A DNA stretch of 64,000 bases from Amycolatopsis azurea DSM 43854 (GCF_001995215.1 NZ_MUXN01000017.1:1-64000), one strand, 5' to 3'. Shown: positions 1-8,289, counted from the stretch's first letter. Program-made: numbers and translations. Notes: a model not told the origin generated them from the letters alone.

Positions 1-303
1 GGCCGGGCGGGGACGGCGGGGTGCCGGCGGCTCCGCCCGGTTCGTGCGCGGACCGGGTCTCGGAGGCTCGGGCGCGGGCTCGCTCTGCCGGAGGCGGCGG
101 GGAGCGGGCGCCTCGGCGGCGGGGTCGAAGACCGGGCGTTCACCCGTATGACGTGCGACGACGTCGGAAACGCTGATACCGCCGTGGGTCTCCATCGAGC
201 GGCGCCTGCCACTCTTTTGACGACCCGAACGGCCGCGCTCACCGGCACTTCTGTCCAGGTGGGTGTGGCGACCGGTCCCCGGGGTGTGGTGCTCGTCGGG
301 CAC
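1..303 (-). CDS. N-terminal part of a basic, proline-rich protein (possible LCP-family), cut by window
   Basis: An open frame runs leftward from a GTG at 303 off the window edge with no stop in 101 codons. A clear ribosome binding site (GAAAGGAGA) sits just upstream of the GTG. The visible residues are hydrophilic, first rich in Gly/Arg/His, then with a VSDVVARHTGERPVF stretch, then Pro/Arg-rich. Long basic, proline-rich cytoplasmic N-termini of this kind precede the membrane helix in many actinobacterial LytR-CpsA-Psr proteins, which attach glycopolymers to the cell wall, but the catalytic domain is outside the window. The family name is a guess; that the frame is coding is better supported. 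Confidence 0.5.
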   Translation of the reverse strand, partial: MPDEHHTPGTGRHTHLDRSAGERGRSGRQKSGRRRSMETHGGISVSDVVARHTGERPVFDPAAEAPAPRRLRQSEPAPEPPRPGPRTNRAEPPAPRRPRPA

Positions 304-520
304 TCGGTCTCCTTTCACAACGGGCGTCGAAGCTCTTTCGTTATCGTACGGACACCTCAGGTTCGTGACGACAACCATCCCGGAATTTTCTTCACCCAAG
401 GTACCGACAAGCGCCGAACGGTCCATGCGATCGGGTGAGCGGTCCTGGTTAAAGCTGCGTTAAAAGGTGAGAAACCGTCACGCAGAGTGTGACCGATGTC
501 CGTGTTGCCCCAGTGAGTGG

Positions 521-1318
521 CTATGTGCCCGTGGACTCGGCGGTGTTCATCGGCTGAGGAATCATCCGTGATGATTCTTTATCCTGATACGCCACTTTGT
601 TGCGACCCGCCCGTTTCGCCATATACAACAAAGCGTCGGCGTGGCGCAACTGTCGTTCCGGTTCGCCTTCGCGACCTGGTTCCGTCCGGCCCTCGTGCGC
701 GAGTCCGACGCTGATCGTCACCGAGAGGCCGGGCCGGATCCGGCGCCACGGATGGCGGGCGACCCGGATGCGGGCGGTGTCGGCGATCCGCACCGCGCGG
801 GCGGCGTCGACGTCCGGGATGACCAGTGCGAACTCCTCGCCGCCGTAGCGGGCGCAGAACGCTTCCGGGGGAAGTCCCTGTTGCAGCAGGTCGGCCACCT
901 CGCGCAGCACGCGGTCGCCGACCAGATGCCCGAAAGTGTCGTTGACGTCCTTGAACAGGTCGAGGTCGACCAGCGCGATCGCGATCCCGGGCGGGCCGCG
1001 GTGGCCGGCGGCCGGGCCGTGCAGCCACTGGTCGAGGTAGCGGCGGTTGTAGCTGGACGTCAGGGTGTCCCGCAGGCAGCCGGCGCGGGCGAGGTCGAAG
1101 GCGGATTTCAGATGGTGGTAGGCGCGCCGCCAATCACCCTGGGTGGCGAGCACTCCGGCGATCGATTCGTGCAGGCTGAGCAGATCGGTGGCCGGCGCGC
1201 TCGGGGGGAGCGCGGCCTCGTCGTCGGCTACCACGCTCACCTCCGCCACGAATTGGTTTTCGTCGTATAGGAGGCGCGTCTTGAGGTATCGGTACGGGCC
1301 AAAGTGAATATCGCTCAA
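521..1318 (-). CDS. GGDEF-domain diguanylate cyclase
   Basis: Predicted to make cyclic di-GMP from two GTP. The 265-residue protein has a short N-terminal region without obvious membrane helices, then a GGDEF domain from about residue 85, with DTLTSSYNRRYLD, the metal-binding DLDLFKDVND and an intact active-site GGEEF. An inhibitory RxxD site is not seen five residues before GGEEF, so product inhibition may be weak. The ATG overlaps the stop of the upstream idi gene as ATGA, which suggests translational coupling. With no recognised sensor domain, the signal is unknown. Confidence 0.85.
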   Translation of the reverse strand: MSDIHFGPYRYLKTRLLYDENQFVAEVSVVADDEAALPPSAPATDLLSLHESIAGVLATQGDWRRAYHHLKSAFDLARAGCLRDTLTSSYNRRYLDQWLHGPAAGHRGPPGIAIALVDLDLFKDVNDTFGHLVGDRVLREVADLLQQGLPPEAFCARYGGEEFALVIPDVDAARAVRIADTARIRVARHPWRRIRPGLSVTISVGLAHEGRTEPGREGEPERQLRHADALLYMAKRAGRNKVAYQDKESSRMIPQPMNTAESTGT

Positions 1319-1935
1319 GTGGACGACGGATCCGCGCCATTGTCACGCACCGAAGTGCCGTTCTGTAAGGACGAAAACGGCTCGAACTCTTTGAGCTGCG
1401 AAAACTGATCTTTCGCCCAGTAACTCACGTCAGTCACATCGTCATTCAGCAACAGTGCGTAATCATTCCAGCTCACCCACCGCCAGTCGCCGACCTCGTC
1501 CGGATGCGGGGCCGGATCGTCGTCGATCCAGGCGACGAAGACCGGGCAGAATTCGTTCTCGACCACACCGTCGAACGGTGGCGTGCGGTACCGGTACGCC
1601 GGAAGGACGCAGCGGAGCCCGTCCAGCCGGGGCAGTCCGAGTTCGAAGGCGGCCCTGCGCCGGACGGCCTCCTCGATCGGTTCACCCGGTGCGGGGTGCC
1701 CGCAGACACTGTTGGTCCAGACGCGGGGCCACACCTTCTTCGACGCGGCGCGGCTGGTGATCAGCAGGGCCTGATCGCTGCTGCGCAACAGGTAACAGGA
1801 GAAAGCCAGGTGCAGCCGGGTGTTCTCGTGGTGCGCGGCCAGTTTGGGCGCGGTTTCGCCGGTCGGCTCGCCGTCTTCGGTCACGTAGACGATGCGTTCG
1901 GTCTCGAGTGCGGTCGTGTCGTTCACCGGACCCAC
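1315..1935 (-). CDS. idi: Isopentenyl-diphosphate delta-isomerase, type I
   Basis: Interconverts isopentenyl and dimethylallyl diphosphate in the cytosol for isoprenoid synthesis. The 206-residue Nudix-fold protein has the active-site cysteine motif TNSVCGHP, a Nudix-like EEAVRRRAAFELG helix and the ENEFCPVF segment with the catalytic Glu region, as in type I enzymes. The length is normal with a C-terminal extension of about 20 residues. The start is GTG at 1935; a second in-frame GTG nine bases later is possible and neither has a good Shine-Dalgarno. It lies between a hydrolase gene (49 bases upstream) and the GGDEF gene that overlaps its stop, so the three may be one transcript. A cis-prenyltransferase gene sits 3.5 kb away. 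Confidence 0.9.
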   Translation of the reverse strand: MGPVNDTTALETERIVYVTEDGEPTGETAPKLAAHHENTRLHLAFSCYLLRSSDQALLITSRAASKKVWPRVWTNSVCGHPAPGEPIEEAVRRRAAFELGLPRLDGLRCVLPAYRYRTPPFDGVVENEFCPVFVAWIDDDPAPHPDEVGDWRWVSWNDYALLLNDDVTDVSYWAKDQFSQLKEFEPFSSLQNGTSVRDNGADPSST

Positions 1936-1984
1936 TGAACCAGCAGGCTGTCCGTAACCGGTACCGCGACCAGAGTTACCCCTG

Positions 1985-2818
1985 TTAGTGGGACGAAAGG
2001 TGCTCTACTAGCAAAGAAGTGACGGCCTCGGGAGCCTCCTCCACCACCCAGTGGGAGACGTCCTCGATCATCTCGAAGCGGTACGGGCCGGTGACGCGGT
2101 TCGCCGTGTCGAGCGCGGCCGTCGACCCGAACGCGGCGTCCTCGGTGCTCCAGATGTAGAGCGTCGGCACCTCGATCGGCCCGATCTTCCCGCCGGGACG
2201 GCCGGCGCGGTACCAGTTGAGCGCGGCGGTCAGCGCGCCCGGTTCGGACAGGCGCTGGACGTACTCCTCGACCTTGCTCGGCGGCACCTTCCAGTCGAAG
2301 ATGCGGCGGAGCGCCTCGGCGTTGTCGTCGAGCATCCGCCGTTCGGTGACGCGGGTCTGGCGCCACTCGGTCATGTACGCCGAACGGAGGTGCTGGTCCT
2401 CGTCGGTCTTCATGGCCTCGGCCAGCGCCGCCGGATGCGGCGTCGAAACGACGGCGAGGCTGCGAAGCCTGCCGGGATGCGCGTCGGCCGTCCACCACGC
2501 GACGGCGCCGCCCCAATCGTGTCCGACGAGATCGAAGTCGTTCCATCCCAAACGATCCGCGATCGCGAGGACGTCGCCGACGAGATCGTCGATCCCGTAT
2601 TCGGACGCCTGTTCCGGCCGGACGCCCGGCGAGTAGCCGCGCTGATCCGGTGCCACCGCGCGATATCCGAGCACGCCGAGCGTCGCGACCTGGTGCTCCC
2701 ATTCCACCGCGGCCTCGGGAAACCCGTGCAGCAGCAGGACAGGACGGCCGTCTTCGGGACCCGCCGCGATGGCGTCGAAGGAACCGGCCGCGGTGGGGAT
2801 GCTCAGCTGCTCGATCAC
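1985..2818 (-). CDS. Alpha/beta hydrolase, epoxide hydrolase-like
   Basis: Probable cytosolic hydrolase of 277 residues. The GTG at 2818 is chosen because the protein then begins just before the first beta strand, and because a TAGAGT -10 box ends 7 bases before it, giving a leaderless transcript; the frame is open far upstream but that part is not protein-like. Motifs: oxyanion HGFPE, the DQRGYSPG strand, nucleophile elbow GHDWGG (Asp nucleophile, as in epoxide hydrolases and dehalogenases) and catalytic His in EDVSHWVVEEAP. Asp as nucleophile with HGFPE favours epoxide hydrolase over lipase. The substrate is unknown. It is first in the line hydrolase-idi-GGDEF. Confidence 0.8.
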   Translation of the reverse strand: MIEQLSIPTAAGSFDAIAAGPEDGRPVLLLHGFPEAAVEWEHQVATLGVLGYRAVAPDQRGYSPGVRPEQASEYGIDDLVGDVLAIADRLGWNDFDLVGHDWGGAVAWWTADAHPGRLRSLAVVSTPHPAALAEAMKTDEDQHLRSAYMTEWRQTRVTERRMLDDNAEALRRIFDWKVPPSKVEEYVQRLSEPGALTAALNWYRAGRPGGKIGPIEVPTLYIWSTEDAAFGSTAALDTANRVTGPYRFEMIEDVSHWVVEEAPEAVTSLLVEHLSSH

Positions 2819-2863
2819 GACGCCGACTCTACGGGCCGCCGGTTTCGGGCGGACGGCAAGGGA

Positions 2864-2893
2864 TTGACGTGGAGTGTCCGATTCGCATCTAAT
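2864..2893 (+). promoter_or_regulatory. Sigma70-like promoter for the small secreted protein
   Basis: TTGACG at 2864-2869 and TCTAAT at 2888-2893 are separated by 18 bases and lie about 50 bases before the ATG at 2942. This is one of the closest matches to a housekeeping promoter in the window. Confidence 0.55.
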
Positions 2894-2941
2894 GCTCACC
2901 GCGGTCGATCTTCGGTCGCACTGGGGAAACTGGGGTAATAC

Positions 2942-3226
2942 ATGTCGAACAGTTGGAGGCGCCGGCTCGCCGCCGGTGCCGCTTCCGTCGCGCTCGCGGG
3001 CGGGATCGCCGTCACGGCGGCGAATGTCGCGGTGGCCGAAGGGTCGCCGGTTTCGGTCGCCGGGGTCTGTGACGGGAATCCGGGTTGCCATCTCGGGCCG
3101 TACCCGACCTTGGCCAGTTGCCAGATCGAACAGAGCAACATGGCCCGGTACTACACGATCACCATGCGCTGCTTCGAGGTCGACCACGACCAGTGGAAGT
3201 TCGCCTACAAGACCAGGGGCACCTGA
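2942..3226 (+). CDS. Small secreted cysteine-containing protein
   Basis: A 94-residue protein with a Sec-type signal peptide: basic SWRRR, a hydrophobic Ala/Gly-rich core and a likely cleavage after AVAEG or just before, near residue 33. The mature part is about 60 residues with four cysteines (in VCDGNPGCH, ASCQIE and MRCFEV), consistent with two disulfides outside the cell, and two aromatic-rich segments. No family is recognised. It has its own strong promoter and a purine-rich GGGG ribosome site, and is followed by a strong terminator, so it is a single-gene unit. Confidence 0.7.
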   Translation: MSNSWRRRLAAGAASVALAGGIAVTAANVAVAEGSPVSVAGVCDGNPGCHLGPYPTLASCQIEQSNMARYYTITMRCFEVDHDQWKFAYKTRGT

Positions 3227-3236
3227 GTCGTGAACG

Positions 3237-3274
3237 AAAACGCTCCCGCCGGTTCCTCCGGCGGGAGCGTTTTT
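3237..3274. terminator. Bidirectional rho-independent terminator
   Basis: A perfect inverted repeat (arms AAAACGCTCCCGCCGG and its complement, short loop) is flanked by A and T runs. It sits between the convergent small secreted protein and dusB genes, so it can end transcription from both sides. Confidence 0.9.
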
Positions 3275-3278
3275 CGTT

Positions 3279-4424
3279 TCAGCCGCCCGAGTGCATGTCC
3301 TCGGTCTCGGGGACGCAGTCGTCGTCCGGGTCGTCGAGCCAGCCGTGCGGCAGCGTGACCTTGCCCGGCGACCCCTGCCGCCCGCGCGGCCCGTCGGCGT
3401 TGTCGGGGAACGGCGCGTCGTGGTCGAGACGGGCGATGAGATCGTCGAGTTCGGCCAGGCCGGACACCATCGCGAAGCCGCGGCGCAGTTCGGAGCCGAC
3501 GGGGAAGTTCATGAAGTACCAGGCCATGTGCTTGCGGAGGTCGCGCAGGGCCTTGGTCTCGCCGTCGTGCTGGATGAGCAGCTCGGCGTGCCTGCGCAGC
3601 ACCTTCGCGACCTCGCCGAGGTTCGGCGGGGTGGGCAGCGGGCGCCCGGCGAAGGCGGCTTCCAGCTCGCCGAACAGCCACGGCCTGCCCAGGCAGCCGC
3701 GTCCGACCACGACGCCGTCGCAGCCGGTCTCGTCGACCATGCGCAGCGCGTCCCCGGCGGAGAAGATGTCGCCGTTGCCGAGCACCGGGATGCTGGTGAC
3801 GGCTTCCTTGAGGGCCGCGATCTTCGTCCAGTCGGCCTGGCCGGAATACCGCTGCGCGGCGGTGCGCGCGTGCAGGCTGACGGCGGCGGCGCCCTCGGCC
3901 TCGGCGATGCGCCCGGCGTCGAGGTAGGTCAGGTGGTCGTCGTCGATGCCCACACGGAACTTGACCGTGAACGGCACACCGGCCTCGGCCGCGGCCTTCG
4001 CCGACTCGCGCACGATGTCGGCGAACAGCTTGCGCTTGAACGGCAACGCCGCGCCGCCACCCTTGCGCGTCACCTTCGCCACCGGGCAGCCGAAGTTGCT
4101 GTCGATGTGGTCGGCGAGCCCCTCGCCGGTGATGATGCGGACGGCCTCGGCCATCGTCTTCGGGTCGACCCCGTAAAGCTGCATGGACCTGGGCTTTTCG
4201 TTCTCGCCGAAGGTCATCATGTGCATCGTGCCGGGGTGGCGCTCGACCACCGCGCGGGCGGTGATCATCTCGCAGACGTAGATGCCCGCGCCGTACTCCT
4301 GGCACAGCTGCCGGAAGGCGACGTTGGTGATGCCCGCCATCGGAGCGAGCACGACCGGGGGATCGACCTCGTAGGGGCCGATCTTCAGGCTGGGCTTGCT
4401 CAGGGTGGCTGTCACGTCCTCCAT
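3279..4424 (-). CDS. dusB: tRNA-dihydrouridine synthase
   Basis: FMN- and NADPH-dependent enzyme that reduces specific uridines in tRNA. The 381-residue protein starts with the typical LAPMAGITN loop near residue 27, has IDSNFGCPVAKVTRKGGG with the catalytic cysteine, then LHARTAAQRYSG, and VLGNGDIFSAGDAL and VGRGCLGRPWLF for FMN binding. Length and motifs fit the single Dus of actinobacteria. The ATG at 4424 starts just before the first strand. An acidic tail (DDPDDDCVPETED) closes the protein. It is convergent with the small secreted gene and shares its terminator. Confidence 0.93.
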   Translation of the reverse strand: MEDVTATLSKPSLKIGPYEVDPPVVLAPMAGITNVAFRQLCQEYGAGIYVCEMITARAVVERHPGTMHMMTFGENEKPRSMQLYGVDPKTMAEAVRIITGEGLADHIDSNFGCPVAKVTRKGGGAALPFKRKLFADIVRESAKAAAEAGVPFTVKFRVGIDDDHLTYLDAGRIAEAEGAAAVSLHARTAAQRYSGQADWTKIAALKEAVTSIPVLGNGDIFSAGDALRMVDETGCDGVVVGRGCLGRPWLFGELEAAFAGRPLPTPPNLGEVAKVLRRHAELLIQHDGETKALRDLRKHMAWYFMNFPVGSELRRGFAMVSGLAELDDLIARLDHDAPFPDNADGPRGRQGSPGKVTLPHGWLDDPDDDCVPETEDMHSGG

Positions 4425-4688
4425 TGTCGCCTGTGGTGTCTGTCACTCGCAGGTGGGCCGGGCTTCCAGTCCGAAGACGCGCTGGCAGAGTCACGGGCAG
4501 GTTGCCGGCAGATCAGCGACGGATAGTTCGGCAGATCGACGGAAGTCGGTATGGCCGAGTGCGCGATCGAACTGGAGGTCGATACGCGTGCCTGATCCTG
4601 GACACGCGTAAGGCCAGGGGCTCGGTATTCCCCGGGGCACCCAGCCCTGCGACTCGTGTGACGCCCGCGGCATCGGTTATTCGGAATG

Positions 4689-5078
4689 TCAAGACGAGCG
4701 CGCCAACTGACTGACCCGCTGGAACGACATGCCGAGCACCTCGCCCGCTTCGCGCTGTGAAACGCCGAGGGCGAGGAGTTCCTGAACCGCCGCACGGTGT
4801 TCTGCGGCGGCCTCGGCCTGCTTGCGCTGAGCCTCTTCGCGCAGGACTTCAGCGCGGGCTTGGTGATCCTTCACCGAACTTGGAAGGTGAACCTCGAGGT
4901 GGAGGTCGTACTCGTCGTCCTTGACGCCGTCCATGATTTCGATGAGCTCGTTGGCCATCGTCACGACGTCTTTGTAGCGGAGAGCTTGGGTCGAACGGTC
5001 GATCTCGCGGACGCGGATGAGCCAGAACCTGCCGTCACGAGTGACTTCGGCGTGATAGGTCTTCACTTCCTCCACCAT
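4689..5078 (-). CDS. HicB-like antitoxin with C-terminal helix-turn-helix
   Basis: A 129-residue protein. The first 60 residues form a HicB-type partial RNase H-like fold (KTYHAEVTRDGRFWLIRVREID, then a helix), followed by a charged helix and a C-terminal helix-turn-helix (GVSQREAGEVLGMSFQRVSQLA) suited to autoregulation. It overlaps by 16 bases the HicA-like frame upstream, the usual toxin-then-antitoxin order. The start ATG at 5078 has AGGAGG 13 bases upstream; a GTG at 5060 is an alternative. Role as antitoxin follows from the pairing. Confidence in HicB-like identity is moderate to good. Confidence 0.75.
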   Translation of the reverse strand: MVEEVKTYHAEVTRDGRFWLIRVREIDRSTQALRYKDVVTMANELIEIMDGVKDDEYDLHLEVHLPSSVKDHQARAEVLREEAQRKQAEAAAEHRAAVQELLALGVSQREAGEVLGMSFQRVSQLARSS

Positions 5079-5287
5079 CCTTTCCCGAGGACCTCCTCGC
5101 ATTCTTTGAAGATGTCAACGGCGAAGACCTCGCCCAGTTCGGTATGGCGCGGGATGGGCACCACGACACCGTTGAGGGTGTAGATGGTGTGGTTGGCACC
5201 TTCCCGCTCGAGAATCCACGCCGCGCGTTGCCGCCTGGCGGCGACCGCGATCTTCTTGATGACCTCTCGCCTCTTCGCAGCATATGT
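5063..5287 (-). CDS. HicA-like toxin frame without a standard start codon
   Basis: Translation between the stop at 5290-5288 and the TGA at 5065-5063 gives up to 74 residues with HicA hallmarks: a basic first helix (KRREVIKKIAVAARRQ), the catalytic-His segment EREGANHTIYTLNG, the VPIPRHTELG strand and a final helix. HicA proteins are mRNA interferases of about 60-80 residues. No ATG, GTG, TTG or CTG lies in frame before the first helix; the nearby ATG at 5283 is in another frame, so either a rare start (ATC or ATT), a frameshift, or a broken gene. The predicted promoter (TTGACG at 5314-5309, TAGACA at 5290-5285) would start the RNA near 5278. Confidence 0.6.
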   Translation of the reverse strand, partial: TYAAKRREVIKKIAVAARRQRAAWILEREGANHTIYTLNGVVVPIPRHTELGEVFAVDIFKECEEVLGKGWWRK

Positions 5288-5327
5288 CTAGGCAGGGCTA
5301 GACGCAACCGTCAAGGGTGGGCTAGAC
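5286..5327. promoter_or_regulatory. CTAG-containing palindrome and repeat over the hicA promoter
   Basis: GTCTAG-N6-CTAGAC (5286-5303) is a perfect inverted repeat, and a further GCTAGAC lies at 5321-5327, 24 bases from the matching half-site. They cover the -10 (TAGACA) and flank the -35 (TTGACG) of the leftward hicAB promoter. CTAG is usually rare in such genomes. A natural reader is the helix-turn-helix of the HicB-like protein. Confidence 0.5.
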
Positions 5328-5401
5328 AGTTCGTGAGATGAGGTGAAAATCGTCCACTTGTCGCCGCCGCGCAAGTCCCCGATTTCGGTAGCTTCGCTTC
5401 C

Positions 5402-6172
5402 ATGAGCGTCCGGAACAGACTCGACGACCTCTACGCGCGACGCCTCCGCGCAAAGCTCCGCCAGGGCCCGTTGCCCCGCCACATCGGCGTGATCATCGAC
5501 GGCAATCGCCGCTGGGCCCGGCGGATGGGTTTCGAGGACGTCCGTGAGGGGCATCGGCACGGCGCCCAGCACATCGCGCGGTTGATGACGTGGTGCGAAG
5601 GCCTCGGCATCGGGCACGTGACGGTGTACCTCGCCTCGGTCGACAACCTGACGAAGCGCGCGTCGCCGGAGATGGCCTTCTTGATGCGGGTGATCGAGGA
5701 CGTCGTCCGAGACCGGCTCGCGGCGCCGGGCGCGAACTGGCGCGTCGAGCCGGTGGGGCGGCTCGACATGCTGCCGTCGTCCACGGCCGGGGTGTTGAAG
5801 CAGGCCGAAGAGGACACTCGCGGGGCGACGGGGCCCGAGCTGACCCTCACCATCGGGTACGGGAGCCGCGAGGAGATCGTCGACGCCGTCCGTGACCTCG
5901 TGCTCGAAGGGGCGGCGGACGGCAAGTCCCTCGCGGAGATCGCCGAAACCGTTTCAGTCGACGCCCTTGACTCGCATCTGTACACGGCGGGCAGCCCCGA
6001 ACCGGAGCTGATCATCCGGACCAGTGGCGAGGTCCGGCTGTCCGGATTCCTCCTCTGGCAGGCCAAGGATTCCCAGCTGTACTTCTGCGACGCCAACTGG
6101 CCGGGTTTCCGCTATCTCGACCTGCTGCGGGCGCTCCGGATCTGGGCGCGAAAGGCCGCCCCTTCGCGATGA
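5402..6172 (+). CDS. Short-chain cis-isoprenyl diphosphate synthase (UppS family)
   Basis: Adds isopentenyl units in cis to an allylic diphosphate, feeding carrier-lipid synthesis. The 256-residue protein has the catalytic Asp motif GVIIDGNRRWARR, YLASVDNLTKR, and the IRTSGEVRLSGFLLWQ motif with the Arg/Ser residues that bind diphosphate. The 'EVRLSGFLLWQ' form is like mycobacterial Rv1086-type (Z)-farnesyl diphosphate synthases rather than decaprenyl diphosphate synthase; this assignment rests on family knowledge. TAGCTT at 5389-5394 ends 7 bases before the ATG, so the transcript is probably leaderless. Confidence 0.88.
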   Translation: MSVRNRLDDLYARRLRAKLRQGPLPRHIGVIIDGNRRWARRMGFEDVREGHRHGAQHIARLMTWCEGLGIGHVTVYLASVDNLTKRASPEMAFLMRVIEDVVRDRLAAPGANWRVEPVGRLDMLPSSTAGVLKQAEEDTRGATGPELTLTIGYGSREEIVDAVRDLVLEGAADGKSLAEIAETVSVDALDSHLYTAGSPEPELIIRTSGEVRLSGFLLWQAKDSQLYFCDANWPGFRYLDLLRALRIWARKAAPSR

Positions 6173-6256
6173 TCTTGCAGGTCGCGACCACATCGTCACC
6201 TCGATTGAGTAGTGCTACGGATCCATCGGCGGCCCTCAGGCCGCATGCTGATCGCC

Positions 6257-8245
6257 ATGACCACCGATGGGGATGTGCTCCTCAGGCTCGCCGGGGAGAT
6301 CGACGACCTTGGGGCCCGCCTCGCGCGGGTCGGTACGGAGCTGCGGACCGTCCAGACGGAGACCGCGCAGGAGCAGCCGGCCGCACCGGCTCCTGAAGCG
6401 CAGGCGCCGGAGCAGGCCACGACGCCGCCCGAGCAGCCGCAACAGCCCGAGCCGCAGGTGCCGCCTCAGCAGGCCGCCCAGCCGATCCCGCAGCCTCAGC
6501 AGGCCCAGCCGCAACAGCACCAGCAGGTGCCCCAGCAGCAGCCGCCGCGCTACTTCACGCATCCGCAGCACCCGCAGTACCAGGCCCAGTACCAGCAAAC
6601 CCAGTACCAGCAAACCCAGTACCAGCAGGCCCAGTACGCGCAGTGGCAGCAGCAGTACCGCCGGCAGCACCCGCAACCGCAGCAGCCGTACCGCCACCAC
6701 TACCAGCCCGCCCCGAAGGTCAGCCTCGCCGAGAGGCTGAGCAAGGAAGGCGCCGGAAGCAGGCTGCTGGCCTGGGTCGGCGGCGCGGTCACGCTGCTCG
6801 GCGTCGTGCTGTTCCTCGTGCTCGCCATCCAGCGTGGCTGGCTCGGCCCGCTGCCCCGGGTGATCGGCGGCGCCGTCCTCGGCGCGGCGCTGGTCGGGAT
6901 CGGCCTGAGGCTGCACCGCAACCCGGCGGGCCGCACGGGGGCGTTCGCGCTCGCCGCGACCGGGATCGGCGCGTTGTACCTCGACGCCATCGCCGCGACG
7001 ACGATGTACGAGTACCTCCCGGCCTACGCGGGTCTCGCGCTCGGGCTGCTGATCGCGGTCGGCGGGCTGCTGCTGGCCGTGCGGTGGAAGTCTTCGCTGC
7101 TCGCGGCGGCCGTCGTGCTCGGCTGCGTGGTCTGCGCGCCGATCATCACGCAGGGGTTCACCCCGGAACTGGTCGCGTTCCTGCTGGTGGTCCAGGTCGC
7201 TTCGACGCCGGTGCAGCTGCGCCAGTCGTGGCCGTCGGTCGCGGTCGCCGCCGGGATCCCGCCGCTGGTCGCGTCGGTCTTCAGCACCGCGTTCACCGGT
7301 TTCGGCGGCAGCACGGCCAACACCGCCGCCGCGCTGGCCGCGGGGGCCGTCGGGCTCGTGCTCGCCCTGATCGTCACCCTCAAACGCGCGGGTGACGCCG
7401 CCGCGCTCGCCTTGCTCGCCGTCGCCCCGGCGCCGTCGTTGCTCGCCGCGCTGTTCCTGCCGAAGACCCCGGCCGTGCTCGTCACCGCGTCGGTCGCGCT
7501 GGTGCTGCTCGCGGTGTGGGCGGCAGGGCAGTGGCTCGACGGCTGGACGGGTGACCTCGCGGGTGCCGCCGGTCTCCTCGCGGCCTTGCAGACGACGATG
7601 ACGCTCTTCGACGGCAGCGCCCGTTCGGCGATCCTGATCAGCGAAGGTGTCTTGCTGGCCCTGGTCGCGCTGTGGACGAAGAAGCACGTGGCGCTCGCCG
7701 GCGGGCTGGTCTTCGCCGTCATCGGCGGTCTGATCGCGCTGGCCTTCGACGTCCCGCCGACGCTCTTCTTCCTGATCCGGAACCGGCCGGACGCCGACCT
7801 CGCCGCCACGTTGCTGGTGGCCGTCGCGATCCTGGTCGTCGCGATCACGCTTCCGTGGGTCGCGCACCGGCTCGGGCTGTTCAAGGCCCCGGCCGAGAAC
7901 GTGGTGCCGTGGCTCTTCGCCGGGGTCGTCGCGCTCTACGGCGCGGGCGCGATGGTGCTGAGCGGCGCGCTGCTGGCCGTTCCCGGCCGCTCGGGCTTCC
8001 TGCTCGGCCACGTGGTGATCACGGTGTCCTGGACGGTCGCCGCGCTGGTGCTGCTCATCCGCGGCATCTCGGTGGTCGGCCTGCGGGTGATCGGCCTGGT
8101 GCTGGTCGGCGCGGCGGTGCTGAAGCTGGTCCTGTTCGACCTCTCCGCGCTCGACGGCCTGGCCAGGGTCGCGGCCTTCCTCCTCGCCGGTCTGGTGCTG
8201 CTCGGTGCCGGGACGCGCTACGCGAAACTCGTCGCGTCTCGCTGA
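6257..8245 (+). CDS. DUF2339-type multi-spanning membrane protein with Gln-rich N-terminus
   Basis: A protein of about 660 residues. The N-terminal 150 residues hold a short heptad-like helix (LLRLAGEIDDLGARLARVG) and then a Pro/Gln/Tyr-rich low-complexity stretch. The rest is a string of roughly 18-20 hydrophobic helices (first LLAWVGGAVTLLGVVLFLVL), the pattern of DUF2339 proteins, whose function is not established. ATG at 6257 is preferred because the helix begins there; GTG 6212 or ATG 6245 in the same frame are possible. Gln-rich cytosolic tails may mediate assembly; that is inference. Confidence 0.7.
   Translation: MTTDGDVLLRLAGEIDDLGARLARVGTELRTVQTETAQEQPAAPAPEAQAPEQATTPPEQPQQPEPQVPPQQAAQPIPQPQQAQPQQHQQVPQQQPPRYFTHPQHPQYQAQYQQTQYQQTQYQQAQYAQWQQQYRRQHPQPQQPYRHHYQPAPKVSLAERLSKEGAGSRLLAWVGGAVTLLGVVLFLVLAIQRGWLGPLPRVIGGAVLGAALVGIGLRLHRNPAGRTGAFALAATGIGALYLDAIAATTMYEYLPAYAGLALGLLIAVGGLLLAVRWKSSLLAAAVVLGCVVCAPIITQGFTPELVAFLLVVQVASTPVQLRQSWPSVAVAAGIPPLVASVFSTAFTGFGGSTANTAAALAAGAVGLVLALIVTLKRAGDAAALALLAVAPAPSLLAALFLPKTPAVLVTASVALVLLAVWAAGQWLDGWTGDLAGAAGLLAALQTTMTLFDGSARSAILISEGVLLALVALWTKKHVALAGGLVFAVIGGLIALAFDVPPTLFFLIRNRPDADLAATLLVAVAILVVAITLPWVAHRLGLFKAPAENVVPWLFAGVVALYGAGAMVLSGALLAVPGRSGFLLGHVVITVSWTVAALVLLIRGISVVGLRVIGLVLVGAAVLKLVLFDLSALDGLARVAAFLLAGLVLLGAGTRYAKLVASR
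6575..6640 (+). repeat. In-frame 15-bp tandem repeat (QYQQT units)
   Basis: CAGTACCAGCAAACC occurs twice back to back (6587-6601, 6602-6616), followed by CAGTACCAGCAGGCC (6617-6631) and preceded by a 12-base version at 6575. The unit is a multiple of three, so copy-number change would lengthen or shorten the Gln/Tyr tail without breaking the frame. Confidence 0.85.
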
Positions 8246-8289
8246 GCAGGACGCGGAAGAAAAGCCGCCGGGTCGTGGTTGGTCGGTTC

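Noticed and set aside
148..438. A 96-codon rightward frame near the window start.
   Set aside because: No ribosome site and it lies opposite the leftward frame starting at 303, which has one.
4430..4688. Gap between dusB and hicB checked for a tRNA or small gene.
   Set aside because: No cloverleaf, no ribosome site and no protein-like frame found.
6236..8011. A 591-codon leftward open frame opposite the DUF2339-type gene.
   Set aside because: Strongly charged low-complexity sequence, no motifs, and the plus strand encodes regular membrane helices.
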